From contig OX621261.1 of assembly GCA_951640165.1 (NCBI GenBank), positions 2,542,001 through 2,606,000 of the forward strand: a stretch of 64,000 nucleotides of DNA, in the 5' to 3' direction. The notes below the pieces were generated by a model. That model did not search any database and had not been told where the DNA came from. It saw only the letters and a list, made by a program, of their open reading frames with translations. The stretch comes from Pseudoips prasinana. Lineage: Eukaryota > Arthropoda > Insecta > Lepidoptera > Nolidae. Below are positions 20,952 to 30,829 of the stretch, in pieces (the first letter of the stretch is position 1; every line of letters begins with the position of its first letter). The translations under genes and the position numbers were made by a program.

Positions 20952-21329
20952 AATATAATAAAACCAATAAATTTTGGGGGTTCCCCTTACATCGAACTGA
21001 AACTCAATTTCCTTTTCATCTAACCCATTCGTCTTGGGTAGGTATCTATTTGTTAGGTCTTCAAAAATTATATTGATGTTTATAATATATTTTTTTCTAA
21101 ACTGAATACTTTACGCGAGAGACACTTCCAAAGTGGTAAAATTAGTGTGTCCCCCCCCCCTGTAAATTCTAAAATAAGAGAATGATAAAAATAAAAAAAA
21201 TATATGATTTAAATTACCATGCAAACTTCCACCGAAAATTGGTTTTGAAAGAGATCAATCAAGTAGTTTTTTTAATACTTCATAATTCGTAAACCGCAAT
21301 TTATAATATATACTTACTTGCGGTAGTAC

Positions 21330-21457
21330 TTAGTGGTAATAGTAGGTAGTGCTCCTGCCTACGAAGTTGGTGGTCCTGGCTTCGAATCCCGGTAAGTGCA
21401 AATATTTGTGTGATGAGCACAAATATTTTTTTCTGAGTCATATATGTTTTCTATGTA
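21330..21457 (+). mobile_element. SINE1 5' part, cut by a MITE
   Basis: It carries GCCTACGAAGTTGGTGGTCC and the B box CTTCGAATCCCGGTAAG, and breaks at TTTTCTATGTA, where a 135-bp MITE begins. Confidence 0.75.
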
Positions 21458-21592
21458 CAGACGCCAGCACATCAAGCTAGCCCAATCTGTCAAATTTCCC
21501 CAATTGAAAGTGAACCTTATTCTTATGCGATAAAGTTGAAAATCTACAAAATAAATTTGACAGATTGGAGTAGCTTGATCTGCTGGAGTCTG
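21458..21592. mobile_element. 135-bp MITE, copy 2
   Basis: It has the same length and ends as the copies at 518 and 32948. TA flanks both sides (21456-21457 and 21593-21594). It is inserted in SINE1 and is therefore younger. Confidence 0.8.
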
Positions 21593-21594
21593 TA

Positions 21595-22210
21595 CAGTCA
21601 GCACCAAAAGTCGATGAACAGAATAAACTTATCAAAACAACTGTTCATAATAAAATGCCATAAGTTATAGTCTCAACTAGGAAACAAAATAGCCTGTACA
21701 CCAGAAATTTACAAAAATCGTTAAGGGGCCTTTTACAGTCCACTAGCGCCGCCAATCGAAAAAATGTCATAACTCGTAAATAGAATCCAAAATACAAAAT
21801 GTGGTCTATTATTACTGTAGAAAAGGCAATAACGTAATTTTATAACACATTGTCAACCCTTGAAATATAGCTGTTTAGCTAAATTGTGCATTTGTAACAA
21901 AAACGGCCGTTTATGTTTTGAATGCACGATTTAGCTAAACAGCTATATTGCAAGTGTTGATAAGGTGTCATACAAATACGTTATTGCCTTTTCTACAGTA
22001 ATAATAGACCACATTTTGTATTTTGGATTCTATTTACGAGTTATGACATTTTTTCGATTGGCGGCGCTAGTGGACTGTAATAGGCCTCTTAAACACGAGT
22101 ATTTCAAAAGTATATGTGCACTAGTATTCCTAAAGTCGCTGTACATCAATCCAAATGTCGCTGAACATCAAAAGTCACTAAACAGCAGTAAAGACAAAAT
22201 TAGGTTAACG
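21595..22210 (+). mobile_element. LINE F 3' remnant split by a TTAA MITE
   Basis: It starts with GTCAGCACCAAAAGTCGATG and resumes at 22088 with CACGAGTATTTCAAAAGTAT. The same text occurs reversed at 31440-31797 and 32140-32230. Confidence 0.6.
21723..22088. mobile_element. long-TIR MITE with TTAA target (piggyBac-type)
   Basis: The arms exceed 110 bp and are almost perfectly inverted (GGGGCCTTTTACAGTCCACT against AGTGGACTGTAATAGGCCTC; GAATCCAAAATACAAAATGT against ACATTTTGTATTTTGGATTC). Inner segments with TTTAGCTAAACAGCTATAT also pair. TTAA flanks both ends. The empty site survives at about 32160-32190. Short ORFs inside come from the palindrome. Confidence 0.8.
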
Positions 22211-22216
22211 GAGTAT

Positions 22217-22372
22217 ATTAAAATAAAATAAAAAAGGTTTTTATTCACGTAGACTTTAAAAATGCGCTTGTAAATAGTCAGAACATGTTTGTAGTAATAT
22301 AGTTGTATACATTAGATATTATTTCTAGTAACATAGATATTTAGGTACATCTTGTATGAAAACAATCCTAAT
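22217..22372 (-). mobile_element. family A retroelement 3' end (minus)
   Basis: It reads AAAAAAGGTTTTTATTCACG, AATGCGCTTGTAAATAGTCA and ATAGATATTTAGGTACATCT. It is truncated just before the minisatellite. Confidence 0.7.
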
Positions 22373-22390
22373 AATATTTTTAATGTTGCC

Positions 22391-23170
22391 GTGTGTTATT
22401 ATACTTTTGTCGCTTATGTTGTTCAGCTTCTTTTGGGACAGTTCTTGCTTAACCTTAATAATGTATGTTAACCCGTTAGTATCTATTTCAATACTTATTT
22501 ACAAAACAATTATATTTTGTTATAACACACGGGTGTTATTATACTTTTGTCGCTTATGTTGTTCAGCTTCTTTTGGGACAGTTCTTGCTTAACCTTAATA
22601 ATGTATGTTAACCCGTTAGTATCTATTTCAATACTTATTTACAAAACAATTATATTTTGTTATAACACACGGGTGTTATTATACTTTTGTCGCTTATGTT
22701 GTTCAGCTTCTTTTGGGACAGTTCTTGCTTAACCTTAATAATGTATGTTAACCTGTTAGTATCTATTTCAATACTTATTTACAAAACAATTATATTTTGT
22801 TATAACACACGGGTGTTATTATACTTTTGTCGCTTATGTTGTTCAGCTTCTTTTGGGACAGTTCTTGCTTAACCTTAATAATGTATGTTAACCCGTTAGT
22901 ATCTATTTCAATACTTATTTACAAAACAATTATATTTTGTTATAACACACGGGTGTTATTATACTTTTGTCGCTTATGTTGTTCAGCTTCTTTTGGGACA
23001 GTTCTTGCTTAACCTTAATAATGTATGTTAACCCGTTAGTATCTATTTCAATACTTATTTACAAAACAATTATATTTTGTTATAACACACGGGTGTTATT
23101 ATACTTTTGTCGCTTATGTTGTTCAGCTTCTTTTGGGACAGTTCTTGCTTAACCTTAATAATGTATGTAA
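22391..23170. repeat. 140-bp minisatellite, about 5.5 units
   Basis: Units start with GTGTTATTATACTTTTGTCG and include CAGCTTCTTTTGGGACAGTT and TTAACCCGTTAGTATCTATT. The copies at 22391, 22531, 22671, 22811, 22951 and 23091 differ by very few bases. The sixth unit is cut at about 23170 and its remainder lies at 27806-27855, on the far side of the LINE. The 61-codon ORFs repeated every 140 bp are a by-product. Confidence 0.9.
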
Positions 23171-23548
23171 TACCAATATGTAACGTAGGTACAGTCCGTA
23201 TTTAGTGTCACTCTGCTTTATAAATTCATAAATAGGTTCAAAGTTTGATTTTCGTAGTGAAAATTAGCTTAAATTAAAGATAATTTGTGTATTAATCGCA
23301 TTAAGTGTTTACTAATAAGTGTTATAAACATTAACATTTAAAAATTAACTTATTACTTAATTTACAACAATTTTTAAGTGTGTGATTGTGAGTGTTTGAG
23401 GAGAACGCGTAAGCGCCCCGTTTTGCACGGCGCCTGCGCCCTTTTGGACGCGACTGTGCGCAGTTGACTGTTTGGTGACGCTTCGTTGTGTATGATTTGC
23501 TTTTGATTTACCTACTATCAAGAAATATAAGCGTTGCGACTTAAAACG

Positions 23549-24637
23549 ATGGCACCTACGGCAAATTGTATGGGTTGTCGTAATGCTATTACAAAGAAGA
23601 ATGAATACCTACTCTGCTCTGTATGTAAATCAAAATTTGACCTAGAGTGCGCTGGCGTTAGTTCTCAACGCTTCACAACAATGAGTGCGCAGCACAAAAA
23701 CTGCTGGAAATGTCCTGAATGTCGCTGCAAACAACCAAAGGTGGACAACACAAATACTCCAGTACGAGCGGGGCCCAGTATGCAGGAGGATGTTGCAGTA
23801 AGTCCTGAGCATTCCAATATAACTCATCGGTCTAAACAGTCTGCGTTGAATACCTCACCGGACGGGCATTGCTGTGTGTCTGAAGAGAAACTTCAAAGCA
23901 TTATAACACAGGGGGTGTCATCTATCTTAAAAAATACTATAAAAGAACAGGTAACGAGTGAGTTAAAAAACATAAGAGAGCAAATATGTAGTTTTCAGGA
24001 ATCGATGGCATTTTTTAACAAGCAGTTCGAAGAAATACGTACAGCTTTGTCCGAGAAGGATAGCTTGGTTACTGAATTGAAGGCTGAAAACGAGAGGCTT
24101 AAATCTACAACATCTGACCTTACTCAACGTTTAAACATAGTTGAATTGCACTTGAGGGAGAACAATATAGAAATAAACGGCATTCCTGAGCACAAATCTG
24201 AGAACTTGGTAGATACTATCGTACAGCTCAGCAAGGTTGTGGACAATCCCTTGGCCAAACAAGACATATTGAAAGTAACAAGAGTTGCCAAACTGTCTAA
24301 CGACAACAGCAGGCCGAGAGCGGTTATAGCCAAATTATGTAGCCTTAGAGTGCGAGATGCAGTTTTGGCATCTGTCACAAAATTTAACAAAGCAAATGCC
24401 CAAGATAAGTTGTCTTCTAGTCATCTTGGTATTGGAGGATCTAAGGTACCGATTTATGTGGCGGAACACTTGACTCCTGGAAACAAGATATTGCATGCAG
24501 CTACTCGCAAAAAGGCCAAGGAGTTTTCATATAAATTTGTTTGGATTCGTAATGGTCGAATTTATGCTCGCAAAGACGAAAATAGCCAGGCTTTATTAAT
24601 TAAATCGACAGAAAGTCTTAAATTTATCAGTAATTGA
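23549..24637 (+). CDS. LINE ORF1: zinc finger, coiled coil, Baculo_FP-like domain
   Basis: This is the nucleic-acid-binding protein of the retrotransposon, likely packaging the RNA for reverse transcription. From the ATG at 23549 it has 362 residues. Residues about 8-60 hold a PHD/zinc-ribbon-like Cys array: CMGC, CSVCKSKFDLEC, and CWKCPECRC. The usual His of the PHD C4HC3 pattern seems replaced by Asp in FDLEC. Residues about 110-200 are a probable coiled coil (TELKAENERLKSTTSDLTQR). The C-terminal third, including YVAEHLTPGNKILHAA and KFVWIRNGRIYARKDENS, resembles the Baculo_FP-type domain found in many CR1-like ORF1 proteins. ORF2 follows after 52 bp. The frame is intact. Confidence 0.85.
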   Translation: MAPTANCMGCRNAITKKNEYLLCSVCKSKFDLECAGVSSQRFTTMSAQHKNCWKCPECRCKQPKVDNTNTPVRAGPSMQEDVAVSPEHSNITHRSKQSALNTSPDGHCCVSEEKLQSIITQGVSSILKNTIKEQVTSELKNIREQICSFQESMAFFNKQFEEIRTALSEKDSLVTELKAENERLKSTTSDLTQRLNIVELHLRENNIEINGIPEHKSENLVDTIVQLSKVVDNPLAKQDILKVTRVAKLSNDNSRPRAVIAKLCSLRVRDAVLASVTKFNKANAQDKLSSSHLGIGGSKVPIYVAEHLTPGNKILHAATRKKAKEFSYKFVWIRNGRIYARKDENSQALLIKSTESLKFISN

Positions 24638-24689
24638 GTTATGTTAGAGCCGCAAAGTCAATGTTATTTTGTGCTTTTTTGTATTACAA

Positions 24690-27575
24690 ATGTTTGAGGT
24701 TTATTACCAAAATGTTCAAGGTCTAAGAACGAAAACTAATGAAGTTTATAAAAACATATCTAATTCTGATTATAAAGTAATAGCTTTCACTGAAACTTGG
24801 CTAAACTCAAACATTTCAAATAACGAACTATTTAACAGTAATAAATACAATGTGTATCGTAGGGATCGACTCTGTTCCAAAATGTCAAAACAAGATGGAG
24901 GTGGGGTTCTACTAGCAATTTCGACGGATATACCATCTGTTCGGTTATTAAACTGGGAATCGGATATTGAATGTATTTGGGTAAATTTACAAGTAGAAGT
25001 GAACAATAGATCAAAGAAGCTCTTAGTTTGTGTTGTGTACTTACCCCCTCCGGTCAGAGCAAATACTCTATCGCGCTTCTTAGATATTTTGGAAAATGCC
25101 ATGTCTCAAGCCGATGATGTGTTGATTCTTGGAGATTTTAATCTTGGGTGCATAGAATGGACCAAGACGGATGGTCATAGCTCCATGACACCAGACAAAT
25201 ACAGCTCAACACTAGGTTACATGTTTGTCGATTTCTTATTTACTAATGATTTATATCAAATTAATAGTATTGCAAACGATCATAATCGGTTTTTGGATTT
25301 GATATTGTGTAACTTACAGAGTGCCTATGTAACTAAACCACTTGAACTATTAACAAAGAGTTCATCGCATCACCCAAATCTATTGGTGACTATTCCCTAT
25401 ACTAACATACATAATTTAAAGCCTAAAAGTAATATAATATACAATTTTTATAAAGCTGATTATTGTAAAATTAACTGTAAGTTAAAACATGTAGATTGGC
25501 AAGAGAAATTTTCTACTTGCGGTAACGTTAATGAAATGGTGTCTGAATTTTATGAAATAATAACTTCGTTAAGGAATGAATTTGTGCCAAAGCGCCTTGT
25601 GGCTAAGTCAACTCGTCCTGTGTGGTTTTCTAAGAATCTAGTTAAATTGTTATCCGAAAAAGATAAGAGCCGAATTAAATTTCGTAAATATAAAAACCCT
25701 AGAGATGAATTAGAATTTAAGTTACTTCGAAGTAGATGCCACAAACTTTTCGATAAATGTTATAACGATTATAAACATAAAATAGAAAATAATATAGTTC
25801 ATAATCCAAAAGCATTTTGGTCATTTATCAAAAGCAAACGTGATACCAAATCATGTACACCTGGGATAATGAACTTGGATAACACGGTGGTGGAAACTGG
25901 TCCCGACATAGTTAACCTATTTGCGCGACATTTTTCCTCAGTTTATTCTAATAACAATGATGATATCCCGATGGAGAATCCAGCTGATATTAAAAACCCT
26001 GGAAATCGCGTGGTCTCTAAATTAATATACACAGAAAGAGAAGTTTTAAATAAAATAAGAGGACTTGATGTATCTAAAGGGGCAGGACCCGATTCTTTTC
26101 CACCGCTTTTTGTTAAACGGTGCATGCATGCTCTAGCCTTACCTCTAACCTTGATTTATAATCGATCTCTCATAGATGGAATTTTTCCTGAAGTATGGAA
26201 AAAGGGTCGCATAGTTCCCATTTTTAAAAAAGGAGATTCAGCTTCTGTAAAAAACTATCGACCAGTATCAATACTTTCATGTTTTGCAAAGTTGTTCGAG
26301 TCCCTAATATGCCCAGCAGTTTCCGGGGTCATTCATGACCGTATATCTGACTGTCAGCATGGATTTATACCCGGTCGCTCAGTTCAAACCAACCTGATTG
26401 CGTTTGTGTCAGATATATCTCAACAAGTTGATAAAAGGCTACAGGTAGACGCAGTTTATACCGATTTTAGTAGCGCCTTCGATAAGGTAAATCACTTATT
26501 ATTACTAAGAAAACTAAACGCTTACGGCATCAAAAATCCACTCCTACAGTGGTTTCAATCTTATCTACAGAGAAGACCCCAGGAAGTAGTTATTAATGGC
26601 TATAAATCTGCATGCTTTTATGCCACCTCCGGAGTTCCACAAGGTTCCCACTTGGGACCGATACTTTTTTTGGCTTTCATCAATGATATATCCTCTCATA
26701 TAAATAACTGCAAGTTTTCAATGTTTGCAGACGATTTAAAGATATATAGGTCTGTCAAATCAGGCAATGACAGCAAGTTGCTTCAAAATGATCTGGATAA
26801 TATATATAAATGGTGTCAGTCAAATTGCATGACTCTCAATATTAATAAGTGCTACCATATTAAATATAGTAGATTAAAAAAACCACTTGTTACTAAGTAC
26901 GAGATTGGCGGCGCGGCCCTAGTTGAGGTAGATGAAATACGCGATCTAGGAGTTATTATTGACAAGGCTCTTTCATTCAAGTCACATATCAATACAATAG
27001 TATCCAAAGCTGCAAAAATGTTAGGTTTTTTAAAACGAACAACTAAAGGCTTCCATAATATTACAACAAAAATTTTATTGTATAACACGTTGGTACGCAG
27101 CCATCTCGAGTTTGCCTCTAGTGCCTGGAACCCGTATTATTCGGTACATTCGCAGAGGGTGGAGGGTATCCAACGATCATTTACAAGGCATCTTGCTTTC
27201 AACACTCACGGGTTCTCACATAGACAACCATACAACCAAAGACTATCATATTTTAAAATGATAAGTCTTCATAATAGAAGAGTGATGTTGAGCATGGTTT
27301 TCTTGCATAAATTAATTAATGGGAGTTTGAATTGTAGTGACTTAACATCAAGCGTGTCGTTGTCAGTGCCTTATAAATACCCTAGAAATCGCATACAGAG
27401 ACTATTCTTCGTTCCGACGGCCAAGACTAATCTCGGCTCACAATCTCCTTTGGCACGAATTTATTCCGACTATAACTTTTTGTCTCAAAGAATTCCTGAT
27501 CTCGATATCTTCGATGATGGCATATCAGAGTTCATTAGTAGAATAACTGATTACTTTAATAATAATATTATGTAA
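24690..27575 (+). CDS. LINE ORF2: AP endonuclease and reverse transcriptase
   Basis: From the ATG at 24690 it encodes 961 residues without interruption. The N-terminal third is an APE-type endonuclease that would nick the target: YYQNVQGLRTKTNE, IAFTETWLNS, VLILGDFNLGC and the end motif SSSHHPNLL (the usual SDH is altered). The reverse transcriptase shows VKNYRPVSILSCFAKLFESL, YTDFSSAFDKVNHLLLLRKL, SGVPQGSHLGPILFLAFIND and the catalytic MFADDLKIYR. The C-terminal part has LGVIIDKALSFKSHINTIVS and HLEFASSAWNPYYSVHSQRV. The length is typical for CR1/Jockey ORF2. It acts in target-primed reverse transcription of its own RNA. The precise clade was not resolved. Confidence 0.92.
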   Translation: MFEVYYQNVQGLRTKTNEVYKNISNSDYKVIAFTETWLNSNISNNELFNSNKYNVYRRDRLCSKMSKQDGGGVLLAISTDIPSVRLLNWESDIECIWVNLQVEVNNRSKKLLVCVVYLPPPVRANTLSRFLDILENAMSQADDVLILGDFNLGCIEWTKTDGHSSMTPDKYSSTLGYMFVDFLFTNDLYQINSIANDHNRFLDLILCNLQSAYVTKPLELLTKSSSHHPNLLVTIPYTNIHNLKPKSNIIYNFYKADYCKINCKLKHVDWQEKFSTCGNVNEMVSEFYEIITSLRNEFVPKRLVAKSTRPVWFSKNLVKLLSEKDKSRIKFRKYKNPRDELEFKLLRSRCHKLFDKCYNDYKHKIENNIVHNPKAFWSFIKSKRDTKSCTPGIMNLDNTVVETGPDIVNLFARHFSSVYSNNNDDIPMENPADIKNPGNRVVSKLIYTEREVLNKIRGLDVSKGAGPDSFPPLFVKRCMHALALPLTLIYNRSLIDGIFPEVWKKGRIVPIFKKGDSASVKNYRPVSILSCFAKLFESLICPAVSGVIHDRISDCQHGFIPGRSVQTNLIAFVSDISQQVDKRLQVDAVYTDFSSAFDKVNHLLLLRKLNAYGIKNPLLQWFQSYLQRRPQEVVINGYKSACFYATSGVPQGSHLGPILFLAFINDISSHINNCKFSMFADDLKIYRSVKSGNDSKLLQNDLDNIYKWCQSNCMTLNINKCYHIKYSRLKKPLVTKYEIGGAALVEVDEIRDLGVIIDKALSFKSHINTIVSKAAKMLGFLKRTTKGFHNITTKILLYNTLVRSHLEFASSAWNPYYSVHSQRVEGIQRSFTRHLAFNTHGFSHRQPYNQRLSYFKMISLHNRRVMLSMVFLHKLINGSLNCSDLTSSVSLSVPYKYPRNRIQRLFFVPTAKTNLGSQSPLARIYSDYNFLSQRIPDLDIFDDGISEFISRITDYFNNNIM

Positions 27576-27876
27576 TATATATACCGGTCACGTTACTATT
27601 GATTTATATTTGTTTGTTTAGCTCCTAATTCATTTAGTTTAATTTAGATTTACGTATAAATTGTCGTTACTTACAAAATTAGTGCAAATGCTATGTACGC
27701 CGTTATTGTGATGCATATCAGACAATGTATTATAGATGTTATTTAACTGTGTACTTATAATATGTGTCATGTGGCAGTACTTTAATAAATAAATAAAAAA
27801 AAATAACCCGTTAGTATCTATTTCAATACTTATTTACAAAACAATTATATTTTATTGTCAGTAATCATACTAATCT

Positions 27877-28167
27877 TCTATACAAATAAATAAAATTGGA
27901 GTGTCTGTTTGTAATATTGAAATAACCGGTTTTTACAACATAAATATTTTTTTTTACAATTTTTGTCTGTCTGTCTGTCTGTTTGTTCCGGCTAATCTCT
28001 GAAATGGCTGGACCGATTTTGACGGGACTTTTATTGGCAGGTAGCTAATGTAATAAGGAGTAACTTAGGCTACTTTTATTTTAGAAAATGTTTTTTATTT
28101 TACTAAAAACGAAAAAAAAAACGAAATAAACTAAATAACACGCGGACGAAGTCGCGGGCACAGCTAG
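27877..28167 (+). mobile_element. Helitron family 2
   Basis: It starts TCTATACAAATAAATAAAAT, includes GACCGATTTTGACGGGACTT and AAGGAGTAACTTAGGCTAC, and ends with the hairpin GCGGACGAAGTCGC, then GGGCACAGCTAG before a T. Non-autonomous. Confidence 0.75.
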
Positions 28168-28281
28168 TCTATAATATGAAAAACAACATAAACATAACTC
28201 TAATGATGTACGAAGCGATTATAGTTACGGTACTTGTAATTTACTTTGCGCGAATCTTATAAATTTTTAATTTATTATTTA

Positions 28282-28597
28282 CTAGCTGTGCCCACGACTT
28301 CGTCCGCGTGTTAATTAGTTTATTTCGTTTTTTTTGTAAAATAAAAGACTTTTTCTAAAATAAAAGTAGCCTAAGTTACTCCTTATTACATCAGCTACCT
28401 GCCAATAAAAGTCCCGTCAAAATCGGTCCGGCCGTTTCAGAGATTAGCCGGAACAAACAGACAGACAGACAGACAAAAATTGTAAAAAATGTTATTTTGG
28501 TGTATGTACCGTATATATATTAATAGTTATGTAGTAAAAACCGGTTATTTCAATATTACAAACAGACACTCCAATTTTATTTATTTGTATACCTAGA
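28282..28597 (-). mobile_element. Helitron family 2, inverted neighbour
   Basis: It begins on plus as CTAGCTGTGCCCACGACTTC after an A and ends near TTTATTTGTATACCTAGA. It lies tail-to-tail with the plus copy, 114 bp apart. Confidence 0.75.
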
Positions 28598-28964
28598 TGT
28601 TCGTAATGACTTGTGATAATTTTAGTCTAGCGTATTATTGTCGTAGTCTGAAGTAAATGAAACGTTGTGTATGTGCATAATTGTTTATTTATATTATAGA
28701 GATACATCAATCGAGAAATATTACAATAATGCCGTATAATGTGAATATTACGGAGCATGAACGTCACATTATTGTTCTCTTGAAAGCACAAGGATACAAT
28801 GTATCAGAAATTGCTGCAGAAATAGGAGTTTCGGTAAGTAATAAAATGTATAGTATTTTATAATATTTGCATTCATGTTTTACAATAATTTTAAGTAGGT
28901 ATTAAGATTGCTGTAATTAATAAAAACAAATAAACAGTTTTAATTTTAAATCAATAATAAATAA

Positions 28965-29195
28965 CATTTATTTATTTGATATTTTTACATGAAATCGATC
29001 AAAAAGTCTAGGAATCTAGTCTAGCTAAATGGTACTACCATTATAAAATTAATAGTATAAATGTTTTAACATGTGTACCTAAATATCTGTAATAAGTAAC
29101 TAGAAATAATAACTGTATTACTACAAACATGTTCCGACTATTTACAAGCGCTTTTTTAAAGTCTACGTGAATAAAAACCTTTTTTATTTTATTTT
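28965..29195 (+). mobile_element. family A 3' end inside the transposase intron
   Basis: It has CTAGCTAAATGGTACTACCA, TGTTCCGACTATTTACAAGC and GTCTACGTGAATAAAAACCT. It lies between the transposase donor (28831) and acceptor (29313). Confidence 0.65.
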
Positions 29196-29584
29196 TAAAA
29201 ATCGATCGCCAGGACGGGTCAGTGTTATATTTTTATTATTAAATCAAACATTTGTCAATATTCAAGCACATATTGATAAGTATGGGTGTTATTACTTACC
29301 CGGTAAGCACTCAGTAAACATTGTTTCAGCGCACTACCGTATATCTTTGGCGTTGGGATGACAATGGTCACATAAGGGAGCTGAAAAAACGGGAAGACCT
29401 AGAAAAACATCTCGCGAACAAGACCAAACTATTATTAACGCTTTTAGAAAATTAAATAACAGTTTCACTCGTACTGATGAAATAGCCATCAATATTAACT
29501 TGTCCCATACAGTAAGGCTCCGACTGCACGAAGCAGGTATTCCTCACCGAGTACAGGCCTGCGGCAGGCTATGTCGCTCTCGCA

Positions 29585-30085
29585 TCGGTTTGTTTAGGTT
29601 TTAAAACCAGTCTAATGGGGAAAAGTTTGCTTTGTATTGCTCCAAAGATTTATAATAAAATACCAGAATTTATGAAGACTCGTACTACAAGTTTTCTTAA
29701 AACAAATATGAAAAAGATTTTGATTTGTAAAAGTTATTACAGTATTAATGAATTTCTAAACGATAATAATTTATTTTAACTAATTTGGACATTTAATTAT
29801 ATAAATTTAGTACCTAATTATTGACATTTTATTGTTAGTGTTTTAACTAGTGACAAAATCTTAGAGATTATTTATTTAAATGGATGATATGATAATAATG
29901 AATAATGAATCATGATGATATGATAATGATGATGATAATAATGAATTTGTTTGTATGTACGCAATAATAAAAATGTATTTATGTAATTTTCATATGTCTT
30001 GTTAGGCAGATTTTGGTGGAGCTTTAATTGTTTTTTGTTATCATGTATTACCCAAAATGAAATGAAATAAATGATTTGATTTGAT
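29585..30085 (+). pseudogene. LINE 3' fragment inserted in the transposase relic
   Basis: It encodes LCIAPKIYNKIPEFMKTRTT and LICKSYYSINEFLNDNN, the end of a Jockey/CR1-like ORF2, then a 3' UTR ending AATGAAATAAATGATTTGATTTG. It has a close match in style to LINE C at 12988-14162. Confidence 0.7.
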
Positions 30086-30829
30086 AGCCACCAAAAGAAA
30101 TGTCTCTCAGACAATGCGCCGTAAATCGTCTGTAACAGACGCAAAGGCTATATATACCAGCCAAAAGACTCATGTTGACAGCAAGACACAAGTTGCAAAG
30201 ACTCGAATTTGCGCAAAGGTTTTTGAATTATGATTTTACAAATGTTATATTTTCGGATGAAAAAACATTTAATTCTACCGAAAATGGTCGTATTTCGCTC
30301 TGGCGCATAAATAATACCCGATATGCAGAACGTAATATAATCGATAACCGTGGAAGTGGCCGAATATCTGTTGAGTTTTGGGCTTGGATGCGCTCTGGTG
30401 AACTAATCGAGATAGGAGGTCGATTAAATAGCGCGGGCTACATAGATATATTGAACGATGTTTTGTTGCCGATGATACAAGTCATGTTGCCAGAAGAGAG
30501 GCCAATAAACTTCGTTCACGATAACTGTCCAATTCATAAAGCATGTGTATGCCGAGTATGGTTTAATGAAAACACAGAGCAAATTTTGGAGATTCCGTTC
30601 CCGCCGAAGAGCCCAGACCTCAACCCCATAGAAAATTTGGGGGCTCTTATGGTGCAAGCATGAGATCCAGATACACCACGCACCCGACAAAATATAATAG
30701 CTCATGCAACAGAAACTTGGGAGAGATTTAGGGGCCAAAATATTTGTCAAAATATGGTAGGTAATATGCGCGAACATCTCCAGGTAGTAATAGACGCGAA
30801 TGGAGGCCATACCCGCTATTATTTTATTT

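Larger units (their letters stand above)
19775..21310. mobile_element. about 1.5-kb long-inverted-repeat element
   Basis: The left arm (about 19840-20540) and right arm (about 20530-21300) are reverse complements over several hundred bases. Paired landmarks are ATTTTTTAGTTTTATCATTC with AATGATAAAAATAAAAAAAA, GGGGAACCCCCAAAATT with AATTTTGGGGGTTCCCC, and TTAATGCGGTTCACAGAATAC with TAGCATTCTGTGAACCACAC. Each arm carries a different smaller insert (20125-20305 and 20655-20951). One arm alone is at 45370-45660. No transposase is seen. Confidence 0.65.
23171..27805 (+). mobile_element. full-length two-ORF LINE (CR1/Jockey group)
   Basis: The element runs from about 23171 (5' UTR) through ORF1 (23549-24637) and ORF2 (24690-27575) to an AATAAATAAATAAAAA tail at about 27785-27805. 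Both ORFs are open. It sits inside one minisatellite unit, so both ends can be placed within a few bases. Intact ORFs and a complete 5' end suggest a young, possibly active copy. Confidence 0.85.
28729..30826 (+). pseudogene. broken Tc1/IS630-type transposase (DD36E), two exons
   Basis: This is the relic of a cut-and-paste transposase. Exon 1 (28729-28830) starts at ATG and encodes an N-terminal HTH: ITEHERHIIVLLKAQG, then SEIAAEIGVS. A GTAAGT donor follows, and the next sense resumes after TTGTTTCAG at 29314 with RTTVYLWRWDDNGHIRELKK. A one-base slip in an A run leads into GRPRKTSREQDQTII and HTVRLRLHEAGIPHR. A LINE fragment (29585-30085) interrupts. From about 30160 come RLEFAQRFLNYDFTNVIFSD (first catalytic D), FVHDNCPIHKACV (second D) and KSPDLNPIEN (E). 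There are 36 residues between the second D and the E. An in-frame TGA at 30661 precedes the final TPRTRQNIIAHATETWERF. Several lesions make it dead. Confidence 0.8.

Noticed and set aside
22356..23152. Series of 61-codon ORFs with hydrophobic sequence every 140 bp
   Set aside because: They are the same minisatellite unit read repeatedly, with no conserved start context or independent evidence of coding.
23534..23548. TTG start for LINE ORF1 and similarly 24669 for ORF2
   Set aside because: The in-frame ATGs at 23549 and 24690 precede the recognised domains and are more plausible in a eukaryotic element.
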